A stretch of DNA of 64,000 nucleotides from positions 4,588,001 through 4,652,000 of the forward strand of contig CAMGYJ010000003.1 of NCBI GenBank assembly GCA_946122785.1. Reading direction: 5' to 3'. This document shows positions 33,184 to 44,737 of the stretch, in pieces. The DNA is from Linum tenue (taxonomy: Eukaryota; Streptophyta; Magnoliopsida; Malpighiales; Linaceae). Under the pieces are notes generated by a model that had not been told where the DNA came from, searched no databases, and saw only the letters and a list, made by a program, of their open reading frames with translations. The position numbers and the translations under genes are program-made. How positions within the stretch are numbered: the stretch's first letter is position 1; every line of letters starts with the position of its first letter.

Positions 33184-35493
33184 TGCAACACCCTAACCCG
33201 GTCGGGAACTAATTTTACTAAAATTTCTCTTCAAAATAAAATACTAAAATATGAAATTGTAGCGGAAATTTTTTTCATAAATAAGATACTGAAAACACAC
33301 TCTTTTAGTTCAAAGCAAAGCCCTAACACGTGGGCAAATTAAACTCACACATTAAAATCTCAATCTGATCTCCAGTCTATACTCATAATCATAAAACATA
33401 ATAACTAACTAGTCTCAAGTGCTGCTGCTTGTGTGAAACTCTAACTAGACATCCTTTGTGACGCTCGTACCGTCCTCCTCTAGCTAGCTTCCCTCGAACT
33501 GTTTCTCTCGATCTCGCTGCTCTCTAACTGCTCCTCTAGCTCATTCCTCTTCAAACTGGTGAGTGAGTTGGGGTCAGTCTACGCTAGGGATGTCAGTCGG
33601 TCGGTTTCGGTTTAACCAAAAATCGAAAAGTCGGGTTTCGGTTAAACCGAGCGACCCCCTAGCACTACCGACCACCGAATGGCGCGTTTCAAAACCGCCT
33701 AACCGACAGGTCGGTTATCGGTTATAACCGCGGTTAGCCGAATTAAATACAAAAAATTAAATAAAAAAAAAGAAATAGAAGAAAAGAACCACCACACATT
33801 TTCGTCCTTATCTTCTTCTTCTTCTCTCCTCACCCAAAAAGCAAAAGCATGTCTTTTCTTCTCCCCTCTCTCTCCTGCCTCTGCTAACCGCCTAACCCTC
33901 CATCTCCATTCTCCAAGACTCTTCTTCTCTCCCCTCTCTCCCAACCAAAACCAATTTTTTTTTCTCTCTCTCAGCCAAACTCAATTCCCATTCTCTTCTT
34001 CTCCGAACTCATGGAGACATGGACCAAGACCATTTTTCTTTTCCTTCTCACTTTCGCGGCCGCGGTTCATCTGCTCGGGGACGGCGACGACGACGACGGA
34101 TGGACGGGAAAGAGGAAGGATGGAGGCGGCGGCGCGAGGCGACGCGATGAGGACGGGATCTGGGCAGCGGCGAGGAAGGGATCTGGACGGGTGCGACGCG
34201 ACGAGGAAGGATCTGCATGGCGGCGAGGAACGGAGGAAGGCGACGGCCGTGAGGCGACAAGGAAGGGAGCTGGGCGGCGGCCGTGACTCGTGAGGGTGAG
34301 GGTTTGATGGGGGGATTATAGGGTTTCAGATTGGGGTTATGGGTTTTATATGTCATTTTTTTTTTGCAAGGAGGGCAATATATGAGGGTTGGTCGGGTTG
34401 GTTCGGTTTTTTTGAATAAATGCGGTTAATAATAGTCGGTTACTCGGTTATCCGAAGCTTTTTATTCTCCTCCGTCCACCGACCGAAGTAATTTTAGTAT
34501 CGGTTTTTGGTTTGCCGAAAACCGGTCGGTTCGGTTGTAACCGACAGTTATCCGCTAACCGGAAACCAAACTGCCAGCCCTAGTCTACGCCCTTACGTTT
34601 TAAAAATCTAGTACTTTAGTATTTTACTTCAGATACTTAAGTTAAACTGGTGGGAGTTGTTTGTACTTCCACTCTTAAACTCCTAACTCTTAAAACTGTA
34701 TGGGAGTTACTGTTACTCTCCATTCTTAAAGCTCAAAGCTTGATTTAAATACTTGACTAACACGGGGATCCCTCACCAGCTAGTCCGGTTGCCAACTCAT
34801 ACATATGAGAAGCGATCCAGGCTTTTCAAAAACTTAAACTTATCGTGGAAGGCTCTTCTCCAACGATTCTCAAGAGCATAACTGCTGCTCATCTTAAAAT
34901 ATCTCAAGAGCATAACTGTTGCTCTATCTCAAAGGTCTTAAGAGCATACTGCTGCTTTATCTCAAAACCTCAACTGGCAACGGACTAGCGCTAGTGACTA
35001 AAAACACTTAAAACGACTTGACCTTCTTGAAAGTGAGTTACTTCTTAAAAAGTACTTGTTTCAACATACAACTAAAAGCATATTCACACAAACTCACATG
35101 GCATCATAGAAACACACAAAGCAAGTATGGCACATAGCAATCAATCTCAAAAACTCAAATATCGTAAGACGTAGAATTTACCCCCTTTACACTTACCTTA
35201 CTATTCCGAATCCACGTGAGTTAATCGCTATCAGCTATCAATAGCCGCCACCATTATATCCTGAATTCTGCTCCCTGAGATCCCTTTAACAACGACGGAT
35301 GCTGACTCTTGTTCCTCTTTATCAACAACAAGCTGAACTCCCTCACCCATATCAATAAAAGTTCACCATGAGTGAGCATAAAAGAAAGCTCCAAAATCAT
35401 TGTATCCCAATTTTAACAAGTTTTCAGGTCCATATGGAGTTTCCCCTTCTCGATAGTTTCCTTCCTCTGATCAGCTCCGCGATCCACCTGAGG
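33184..35493 (-). repeat. Truncated LTR, inverted relative to the solo LTR at 37986-39979
   Basis: It begins TGCAACACCCTAACCCGG, the complement of the end of the solo LTR, and follows that LTR base for base in the opposite direction with only occasional differences, until 35493 (matching the solo LTR back to about 38573). It is split by a 998-bp hAT element. About 600 bp of the LTR, the part with the TATA-like sequence, is missing. Three short near-repeats of CTCAAGAGCATAACTGCTGC lie at about 34870-34960. It joins directly to the 445-bp tandem repeats. Confidence 0.8.
33577..34590. mobile_element. Non-autonomous hAT transposon with exact 8-bp TSD
   Basis: Body 33585-34582 (998 bp). TSD GTCTACGC at 33577-33584 and 34583-34590. 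Ends TAGGGATGTCAGTCGG on the left and, on the other strand, TAGGGCTGGCAGTTTGG on the right. Subterminal CGGTCGGTT/AACCG motifs repeat many times near both ends, as expected for transposase binding sites. The interior is a GA/CG-rich stretch with frames on both strands (33699-33944 minus, 34011-34286 plus), neither resembling transposase. The inverted LTR copy at 37986-39979 gives the empty site. Confidence 0.9.
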
Positions 35494-36827
35494 TATGTTT
35501 ATATACCAAGGGAAGGAATCAGATGAAAGATTGGAGTTCTGGAAGTCCTCGAACGAAAGGCGCGAAGTTAGTACGAAAGCTGCTTTTGGACTGTTTGCTG
35601 GCAACTTACTTGAGACTTTGAAGAATTGAATTGAAACCTTTGGTTTTTTTTTCAAGTTTGCGTACTTGTGTGAGCTTTGGTGGACTCCAAGCTCGTTGAG
35701 CTCTTGTATCGATCAAGAACGCGTTGATCGTGGCCGTGCATCTACCCTTATATCATTCGAGCCTTCTTCCACGTGAAAGATTGCATGTTTGATTCCGTTT
35801 TATCCAAACACCCAAGAACATCCTTATTTTTTGTTCGAAATTCCGTTTAATCAATTCAATCTTTGAATTGATTCGTTGCTGCGTAATTCTGATCACAAAG
35901 TACCCCCTGGTGCTATATTACTAGCTTGTGAAAATAGGTATGTTTATATACCAAGGGAAGGAATCTGATGAAAGATTGGAAATCTGGAAGTCCTCGAATG
36001 AAAGGCGCGAAGTTAGTACGAAAGCTGCTTTTGGACTGTTTGCTGGCAACTTACTTGAGACTTTGAAAAATTGAATTGAAACCTTTGGTTTTTTTTTTCA
36101 AGTTTGCGTACTTGTGTGAGCTTTGGTGGATTCCAAGCTCGTTGAGCTCTTGTATCGATCAAGAACGCGTTGATCGTGGCCGTGCATCTACCCTTATATC
36201 ATTCGAGCCTTCTTCCATGTGAAAGATTGCATGTTTGATTCCGTTTTATCCAAACACCCAAGAACATCCTTGTTTTTTGTTCGAAATTCCGTTTAATCAA
36301 TTCAATCTTTGAATTGATTCGTTGCTGCGTAATTCTGATCACAAAGTACCCCCTGGTGCTTTATTACTAGCTTATGAAAATAGGTATGTTTATATACCAA
36401 GGGAAGGAATCAGATGAAAGATTGGAGTTCTGGAAGTCCTCGAACGAAAGGCGCGAAGTTAGTACGAAAGCTGTTTTTGGACTGTTTGCTGACAACTTAC
36501 TTGAGAATTTGAAGAATTGAATTTAAACCTTTGTTTTTTTTTTCAAGTTTGCGTACTTGTGTGAGCTTTGGTGGATTCCAAACTCGTTGAGCTCTTGTAT
36601 CGATGAAGAACGCGTTGATCGTGGCCGTGCATCTACCCTTATATCATTCGAGCCTTCTTCCACGTGAAAGATTGCATGTTTGATTCCGTTTTATCCAAAC
36701 ACCCAAGAACATCCTTGTTTTTTGTTCGAAATTCTGTTTAATCAATTCAATCTTTGAATTGATTCGTTGCTGCGTAATTCTGATCACAAAGTACCCCCTG
36801 GTGCTTTATTACTAGCTTGTGAAAATA
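35494..36827. repeat. Three tandem copies of a 445-bp unit
   Basis: Units start at 35494, 35939 and 36385 (445, 446 and 443 bp), each beginning TATGTTTATATACCAAGGG and ending TAGCTTGTGAAAATA or nearly so. The copies are nearly identical, differing by scattered single bases. No long frame spans a unit. Read on the minus strand, the unit edge (TATTTTCACAAGCTAGTAAT) continues in frame from the adjacent LINE reverse-transcriptase piece, so part of the unit may be LINE-derived. Origin of the rest unknown. Confidence 0.85.
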
Positions 36828-36897
36828 ATGTAGACAACCCCTCCATTGCTATGGTGAATAGATAGGGTGATAGTGGATCACCATGTCTTACTCCCTT
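36828..36897 (-). pseudogene. Short LINE reverse-transcriptase fragment
   Basis: On the minus strand about 65 bp reads GVRHGDPLSPYLFTIAMEGL, the conserved Q/R-GDPLSP motif block of plant LINE reverse transcriptase. It is wedged between the tandem 445-bp repeats and the Tat integrase remnant. Too short to assign to a particular LINE. Confidence 0.7.
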
Positions 36898-37985
36898 CCT
36901 GTGCTCCAGTGAAGATTGTCCCTTGATCGATTGTTATGGTGGCTGGCAAACCAAAACGATAAATAATGTGTTCCTTGATAAAAGAAATCACCTCCCCCTG
37001 GTTCACCGTCTTCATTGGTTTTGCCTCAATCAGTAGCCACAATGATAAAGGTATGTTTCTTAGATGATGAGGCATTGACTTGTCCAATCAGATCCATTTC
37101 CCAACCAATGAACCAAAGAATGGTCGAGGCTTAACGATAGATCTCAAATCAATGGCAGGTGCTCTTTGCACTGATCCATGACGTTGGCAAGCTTCACATC
37201 CCTCAGCAAATGGTGCACAATCAGGCTCAATAGTTGGCCAGTAATATCCATATCGATGTAGCATCCACCTCATGGATGGACCAACTTGATGTGATCCACA
37301 TATTCCCTCGTTGGTCTCACCCATAGCTCGTAAAGTCTCCTTGACCCCCAAGCACTTGAGCAACAAACCATTTGGCTTCTTTTGAAAGTGTCCCATCTAG
37401 TAAGACATAGTTCCTGGCCCTAAATTTGGTAGTATAATCTGCATCCCCACTTGGATTTTGAAAGTACTTCACCAGTGGAGCACGCCAATCATTGGCATCA
37501 TCTTCAATCACGCACACCTCAACAACTTGTTTCATCCTATCCCTCAAAGGGCTAAGAGTTTGCACGAATATTTGATCTCTTCCTCCGCTAACAGACTCTC
37601 TGAAGCCAGATGCCTGCTGGGCCAGATAGTTGGCTTTGCCATTATCCATACGAGGAATAAACTTGATGGACACATTATCAAAGTAAGAAATCAACACTTT
37701 GACCCTCTCAAGATACAACTCTAACACATAGTTGACACATCGGTATTCACCAAGCACTTGGTACACTACTAGTTCGGAATCTCCCCCGATGTTGATATTC
37801 TTTGCCTTTAGGTCAACAAGCATTTTCAAACCAACAACCAAAGCTTCATACTTTGGTTGGTTATTAGTACATGGCCCATCAAAGGAGAATGCAAAGTGCA
37901 TGGCATGACCTGATGGCGAGGCCAACACCATGCCAGCTCCTGCTCCTGAACGTGTCTTTGAGCCGTCAAAGTACAACGTCCAATG
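36898..37985 (-). pseudogene. Tat-lineage Ty3/gypsy RNase H and integrase remnant
   Basis: The minus strand encodes a plant-type RNase H (YFDGSKTRSGAGAG with the first Asp, YEALVVGLKML with the Glu, GDSELVV with the next Asp), a linker, and the integrase zinc-binding region (GICGSHQVGPSMRW, then CEACQRHG; the first His of the expected HEGICGSH is Asn). The integrase core is cut short after FGLPATITIDQGTIFTGAQ, where it meets a LINE fragment. Frameshifts break the frame near 37320-37400 and 37087. Upstream, the solo LTR interrupts the frame inside the segment ENP/WTLYFDGS. The gagged domain order and the doubled RNase H are those of the Tat/Ogre lineage. Confidence 0.85.
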
Positions 37986-39984
37986 TGTTACACCCCATCT
38001 TTTTCAAAGTAGAAATGACTATTATGCCCTTGCTCTAAATTTGTCAAATTCCATCGTAATATCAATGAGGACAAAAAATATGAACTCTCGGTTCAAATAG
38101 TATCGAGTTTCGATATAAAACGAGGAAGTTACAGATGTTTATTGAGTTTTGGATTAAACTCCCCCGTAATTGTGAAATTTCCAAGATAAGCCTGGGGCAA
38201 TTAAACCCTAACCTATCCCTACCTTTCACTCTGCCTCACCTATATATATATATATGTGTATGTGTTAAGCCTAAAACTAATAAAACAGGGAATTGCACCG
38301 TCCACTGCTCCAGGTTCCCATCACTATCGTCTCTGTCGTCTTTCCCCCACTACGCAAGCAGCGCCGCCTCATTGGTTTGTCAACTTCGCAACCAGGAGTG
38401 TAATGGTAACCAAACAAAGGAGGTCTTGATCAATTGTCCGTAGCGGCGAGGAAGGTAAGTGAATTTTCGCCCACGTTTATTGCCGGTGGAGATGTTATAT
38501 GTGACCAGGGGAAGGCGGGATGCTCTTCGATTTTTGCTAGGCTCCGGATGGAAAAGGAAGCGCCGAGGATGCCTCAGGTGAATCGGTGGATCGCGGAGCT
38601 GATCAGAGGAAGGAAAATATCGACAAGGGGAAACTCCATATGGACCGGACAACTTGTTAAAATTGGGATACAATGATTTTGGAGCTTTCTTTTATGCTCA
38701 CTCATGGTGAACGTTGCTTTGGCATGGGGTATTCATGCATGGGATATGGGACGTGTAAGGGAGCATGGAATGGATGGAGCATACGTGGAGGTTATTGAGA
38801 TGGGTGAGGGAGTTCAGCTTCTTGTTGTTAAAGAGGAACAAGAGTCAGTATCCGCCGTTGTTAAAGGGATCTCAGGGAGCAGAATTCAGGATATAATGGT
38901 GGCCGCTATTGATAGCTGATAGCGATTAACTCACGTGAGGTGAGTGTAAGAGGGTAAATTCTACGCCTTCGGTATTTGAATTTTTGAGATTGATTGCTAT
39001 GTGCCATACTTGCTTTGCGTGTTTCTATGATGCCATGTGAGTTTGTGTGAATATGCTTTCAGTTGTATGTTATTGCATGCTCTACTTACAAGTAAGTTCA
39101 AGTTTAAGAAACAAGTACTTGAAGTAACTCACCTTCAAGAAGGTCAAGTCGTTTTAAGTGTTTTTAGTCACTAGCGCCAGTCCGTTGCCAGTTGAGATTT
39201 TGAGATAAAGCAGCAGTATGCTCTTAATTAAGACCTTTGAGATAGAGCAAGAGTTATGCTCTTGAGATATTTTAAGATGAGCAGCAGTTATGCTCTTGAG
39301 AATCGTGGAAGAAGAGCCTTCCACGATAAGTTTAAGTTTTTGGAAAGCCTGGATGGCTTCTCATACGTATGAGTCGGCAACCGGACTAGCCAGTGAGGGA
39401 TCCCCGTGTCAGTCAAGTATTTAAGTCAAGCTTTGAGCTTTAAGAATGGTGAGTAACAGTAACTCCCATACAGTTTTAAGAGTTAGGAGTTTAAGAGTGG
39501 AAGTACAAACAACTCCCATCAGTTTAAGTTAAGTATCTGAAGTAAATTACTAAAGTACTGGATTTTTAAAACGTAAGGGCGTAGACTGACCCCAACTCAC
39601 TCACCAGTTTGAAGAGGAATGAGCTAGAGGAGCAGTTAGAGAGCAGCGAGATCGAGAGAAACAGTTCGAGGGAAGCTAGCTAGAGGAGGACGGTACGAGC
39701 GTCGTAGCTGATGTCTAGTTAGAGTTTCACACAAGCAGCAGCACTTGAGACTAGTTAGTTATTATGTTTTATGATTATGAGTATAGACTGGAGATCAGAT
39801 TGAGATTTTAATGTGTGAGTTTAATTTGCCCACGTGTTAGGGCTTTGCTTTGAACTAAAAGAGTGTGTTTTCAGTATCTTATTTATGAAAAATTCCCCCG
39901 CTACAATTTCATATTTTAGTATTTTATTTTCAAGAGAAATTTTAGTAAAATTAGTTCCCGGCCGGGTTAGGGTGTTACACAAGG
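37981..39984 (+). mobile_element. Solo LTR (~2 kb) inserted in the Tat-lineage element
   Basis: 1994 bp (37986-39979), TGTTACACCCC ... GGGTGTTACA. The flanking 5-mers are CAATG (37981-37985) and CAAGG (39980-39984), 4 of 5 matching. Removing the LTR and one copy restores the Tat reading frame across the RNase H start, which confirms both ends. A TATA-like (TA)n at 38241-38255 suggests plus-strand sense. No internal region or second LTR of the same orientation is present, so it arose by LTR-LTR recombination. It is related, in reverse, to 33184-35493. The short frames inside look like no known protein. Confidence 0.85.
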
Positions 39985-41410
39985 ATTCTCATCGACCATC
40001 CCAACTTATACTTGCTCTGTTGGCATACTTACACATGGATGGTCTGCCAAAAAATTTTCTAGGGCTTGTCCCTTAACTGCCCATTGTGGCACATACCAAG
40101 TGTCCACTTACCAATCCTACATGGATGATTGGCCGGGACAACATGTATTTAATAACATCAGTTTGGCAAATGAGCTGCACCTCAACAGGTGCCAAGTATT
40201 ATATTAACTTCGTACAAGCAAAGTACACGGCCAAACATAAATTTTCTAAGGATGAGTATTTTTGCTTGGCCTCATTCAACAACCTACTTAAGTAGTAGAA
40301 TACTTGCTCATTGCTAGAATCATTCTCTTGAGCCAACAGACATGCTACAGATGTGTCTGTGGGTGAAAGATATAATTTCAAAGGACGATTTCGAATTGGG
40401 GAGTTGAGCACTAGCGGGTTCACCAAATACCTTTTGGTATCTTCCAATGCTTTTTGGTGCTCCTCTCGCCACACAAACTCATCTTCCTTCTTCAACTTGA
40501 GCAGCGAAGATAAAACTTGGGTCCGGCATGCACAATTCGAGATGAACCTTCGAATATAATTGACTTGGCCTAGGAACCGCTGCAACTCCTTTTTATTGCA
40601 TGGTGGCGTGGCCTCAAAGTCAATGATGGACTTGGTCTTGTTCTGGTCGACCTCAATGCCACGTTGACTCACTAAGAATCCTAAAAAGTTACCTGCAGTC
40701 ACACCAAAAGTACATTTTAGAGGATTCAATTTTAACTTGTGAGCTCTCATACGCGGGAAGGCTCTATGTAAATGAGAAAGGTGGCGACTTGTCACCTTCG
40801 ACTTGACGAAAATGTCGTCAATGTATACTTCCACCAAGTCACCAATCAGCTCATGAATATAGCATTCATGGCCCGTTGGTAAGTTGCACCAGCGTTCTTC
40901 AAACCAAAAGGCATGACTATCCACTCATAGCAGCCAATAGCCCCTGGACAGCGAAACACCATCTTGTGCACATCCTCCTCAGCTATATAGATTTGGTTTA
41001 TAGCCAGAATAACAATCCATAAAAGAAAAAATCTCATGTCTGGTAACAGCATCAAGCAACATGCCAACCACTGGCACATGGTACTCATCTTTTGGGGTGA
41101 CCAAATTCAAATTCCTAAAGTCTACACATACACGCAAGCTTCCATTTTCTTTCTCACTGGCACAATGCATGACAACCACTCAACATACCTAGCAGTTCTA
41201 ATGAACTTTGCTTTAACATGCGTTCAATCTCTTTCTTTATTTCTGGCAAGCCTTCATAAGCAAAACGTTTAGGTGGTTATTTGTAAGGTGTAAAGCCACT
41301 TTTAATTGGTAACCTATGCTCTACTAATTTTCTATCTAAGCCAGGCATTTCATGATAATCCCATGCAAAGCAATTTTTAAATTCCTTTAAAAACTCGAAT
41401 TGATTGTTCC
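39980..41410 (-). pseudogene. Tat-lineage Ty3/gypsy reverse transcriptase remnant
   Basis: Read on the minus strand from 41410: KNCFAWDYHEMPGLDRKLVE, then PPKRFAYEGLPEIKKEIERM, SLRVCVDFRNLN, CYEWIVMPFGLKNAGATYQR, the catalytic box as YIDD (family: YVDD/YIDD) in EVYIDDIFVKSK, and the connection domain FLGFLVSQRGIEV and beyond. Frame changes occur near 41180 and 40980-41090 and there are stops, so it is dead. It joins the RNase H part across the solo LTR. Its upstream end is cut at about 41410 by an Athila-like LTR; by comparison with the family, a stretch between protease and reverse transcriptase is missing. Confidence 0.85.
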
Positions 41411-42594
41411 TTGGCCTATTTTACGCTAGGTTGTGTTGTTTTGTCGTGTTTCAGGTCCTAGCAAGTAAAGAGGTGCATAGGCGAAAGTTTTGGGTCATTT
41501 GGAGGTCAGGTGGCGATTCAAAGAGCAAATTACGGGCAGCCCCTGCCAAATTACGGGCGTAATTGCTCCAGGCATGCCCGTAAACGCAATGCCGAGCCTA
41601 ATTCCCCAGAATTCCTCTCGGCAGTGGAATTACGGGCAAGAGTCACATGAATTACGACCGTAATTCAGTAATTACTGGCAGTAATCTGCCAATTACGGTC
41701 GTAATTCCCCCATCAGAGTAAATGGAACGCGCGTTTTGGGCGTTTTACGGGCAGACCATGATTACGACCGTAATTCTGCCCGTATTTCGCCCAGAATCTG
41801 GTTTTTGAGGCAGATTCGAGCCAAAGGAGAGGGAATCGACTTTTTGGAGCAAAAACAGAGTTTTAGAGAGAGAAAGTGCGAAGAACAAACCCTAGGAGCT
41901 ATTTGGAGTGGATTTCTCACCATTGAAGCCCAGATTGCATCTCCAGGAGTGAAGATTGACATCCTAGAGCAGATTCTTCCCATTGTTATGAGTATGACTT
42001 ATTTGTATTCTGTTTTCCCCTCTCTCTCTATGGAGTAGAACTCTCTCTCACTTGGGTATGAAGAACCCTAGTTCCATGTGTTAGGGATTTTGATTGTAAT
42101 GACTTGGGATTGTTATACTGTTTGATTATAATCGAATGATGCATGATTCATTGAATTAATTGAAGTCTGATCAGCTTTTCTTGATTTCTGCTGCAACCTG
42201 AGATAGATAGAATCTGATTAGGTTGTTAGAGCTTCATCATTCGGTAGTAGTGGATTGGTTATACGAGAGTTAGTCAATCTGCTGCTTTGTACTGGAATCC
42301 AATTCCAGTAGTGGAGTTCTGTGTTCATAGCCTCAGCTTCCTATTCCGGTAAAGACTAGTCGTCTACCGGGTAGTTGGACTGAGAGGGCTTGGTAAGCTT
42401 AAGAGATTCCAAGCTATTGTCGGATCTTCCGCAGTTTAATCAACAGTAAATCAACCCAGGGTAATTACAACGGAGACCTAACTACGGAGAGTGATTTGAG
42501 CGGTGTCAGCGAGTGTTTTCTGTCTTGCAGGTCCGTGGCGTCAGGGTCGGAAGGCGGTGCGGGCTCGGCGGATGGATGTCGACGGCAAGTGCAG

Positions 42595-44733
42595 ATGGGG
42601 ACGAAGACGGTTTCGTGCAGCAGAGAGTCGGTTGGGGCTTCTTGGTGGTATAAGCTTCAGGTGGAAGAGGGGAACAGGAGGTGGTTTGTTCTGATGGATG
42701 AGACTCAGATCTCTTGGTTGCAAGGAGTGCTGCAGACTGCGGCCAGGAGAGACTGGCGCTTCCCTTTGGCCTGTGTTAAGAGGAGTGGCGGGCGTGTCAT
42801 TCATGTTGGCAGAGGTGCGAACCGGTTTGGGGTTTTTTCTGCAGGTCTCGGAGAACATCAGCAGTGGACGGATTTTCAAAATATGTATCCCCTCTGAAGG
42901 TCGTGGGGGTGGCTGGCGGCGGTTGATTATTCTTCTGCAGACCTTCTACTCGGCTGAACTCCAGGCCAGGATCAGGTCGAGCTATGGTTTGGGCGCGGGG
43001 GAGATTCCTTCTCCCCCTCCCCTCCTCCTTTGGGCGCGCCGAGCAGGTCGTACGCTGAGGTCGTCAAATGTGGTGGTTTCTATGCGGCCGGTAAGTGTGA
43101 GATCAAGAAGGTTGGGAACAGGCGTATCATTGTTGTGGGAGAAGAAGGGGTTAGGGAACGGGAGGAACTTTTGGGAAGAAGCTTGGTGCTGAATTTCTCT
43201 TCTAGGTCGGCTGCGTTCACTAGTTGTTCGGTGCAGGCCTTCCGTCGCTGGGCGATTAAGGCTTGGGCTATTGATGAAAACTTTATCTTGGAAGACAGGA
43301 ACGACGGCAGCTGGTTCCTGATTTGCCCGAGCTTTCAAGAGGCTTTGAGGATTAGGGGCTTTGATCAAGCTGTGTTTGAGAGTTTCGTCATCAGTATTTC
43401 GTCTTGGAATGAAGAGGGTGCCTCGTCCTCAACTGGTTGTACCTGGATTTTGGTTTTCGGCATCCCTCTTCACCTCAAGAGCGTGGAGCCTATCAGGACC
43501 ATTGGCAAGTTTTGTGGCTCTCTTGTTGACATTGACTGGGGATCTTGGTGCTTCCCCTTTGTGCGAATTTGTGTGAAATCGGGCTCGAGGATCCCCCAAG
43601 CTATCACCATTTCAGATGGTTCTCGCTGTTTCTCGGTCTCGGTGGTTTGTCCTCCGTCGTCTGTGTCTGGTCGGCGCGGGGGAGAGTCGGTCGGAAGGAA
43701 ACACAGGGCTCGTGTGGTGGGGAAGACGAAGAGCCATGTCGCAGGCCTTGGCGTGCAGCCTCGTAGTCCCACATGCATGAATGCTTCGGTCGGCCAATCA
43801 TCGGAAGCCTTGGCTTTTGGGCATGAGAATGTTCTTTCGGCGGACTCTAGGGCCGGGTCTGGTACTCTTTCGGGCAACTCTTCGCGGCCAGTCACTAAAG
43901 TGTGGGTGAGAAAAGCTGGGCCGTTGGCACGTCCCGCTCTGGTTGGGCCGACTCCGGCTCGGCCCTCTCTCAGTTTGTCTCCCCGGGCTTCCTTTTCTTG
44001 GGCATGCGATCAGGGCCTTTGGTCACGGATTCTGGGCAGGCTTCCTTCTCCTCTCCTTTCCCTTTCCCCCCCACCCTTCCTAGCGATTCAGTCACTCTCT
44101 CTTGAGCTCCTCGTCTCTCTGCCTAGTGATATCGGACCTCTTCTTCTACACCTCCCCTTCCTGTCACCCCTCTCTTTATCAAGCTCCTTTTCTTGCTCCT
44201 TGGTGTTGTCTCCTCTCTTGTCCCCTGTTCGCCCCTCTGATCGATCAAGCCCCAGGAGACAGGTGTGCCTTAGCCCAATTGACTTCGATGAAGCTGGCGA
44301 GGATTCTTTTTCTTCCCCGTCGCTTTCGGTTGTGTCACCAGCAATTGTCACGCCTAGTGTTTCTGTTTCTGATTCCCATTCTGATGATGACCCGCTCTTT
44401 CCTTGCCCAGAGGACCCCCCGCTCGTGTCGTCACCCTCGTGTCTCATGGATAAGGGGGCTTGCTCTTGGGATCTGGATGCCTTCCCTTTCGATTTGGACT
44501 CGCTGAGGAACAGGAGCCTTGATTTGGGGAGAGTGTTCTCGCTGGTGCACGAAGATGGTCAGGATCGGACTGATTCTATTATCTCCTCGATTGCCTCGGA
44601 CACTCATAAGAGGAAGGTTCATAGCTCGCGCTCGAAGCTTGATATGGAGATGCGTCGATTGGGCCCAATCGCTGAGCCGGTCGTGGGTCCAAGGAAGAGG
44701 AAGGTGAGTCCGGCGGGATCTCTGCTCTCTTAA
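42595..44733 (+). pseudogene. LINE ORF1 (DUF4283-like), two frame changes
   Basis: The first in-frame ATG is at 42595 (MGTKTVSCSRESVGASWW). The frame reads through FVLMDETQISWLQGVLQ to about 42840, then continues in another frame (ENISSGRIFKICIPSEGRGG), and near 43030 returns to the first frame as PSRSYAEVVKCGGFY, open to the stop at 44731. The middle part (WAIKAWAIDENFILEDRN; WILVFGIPLHLKSVEPIRTI; IRICVKSG-like) is the DUF4283 RNA-binding region of plant LINE ORF1. After it comes a long Ser/Pro-rich tail with no CCHC knuckle seen. ORF2 begins four bases after the stop. The two frame changes might be decay or sequence errors. Confidence 0.72.
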
Positions 44734-44737
44734 TATC

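Noticed and set aside
38135..38443. Small protein gene in the solo LTR
   Set aside because: The frame is in LTR sequence, has no similarity to known proteins, and starts before the TATA-like sequence.
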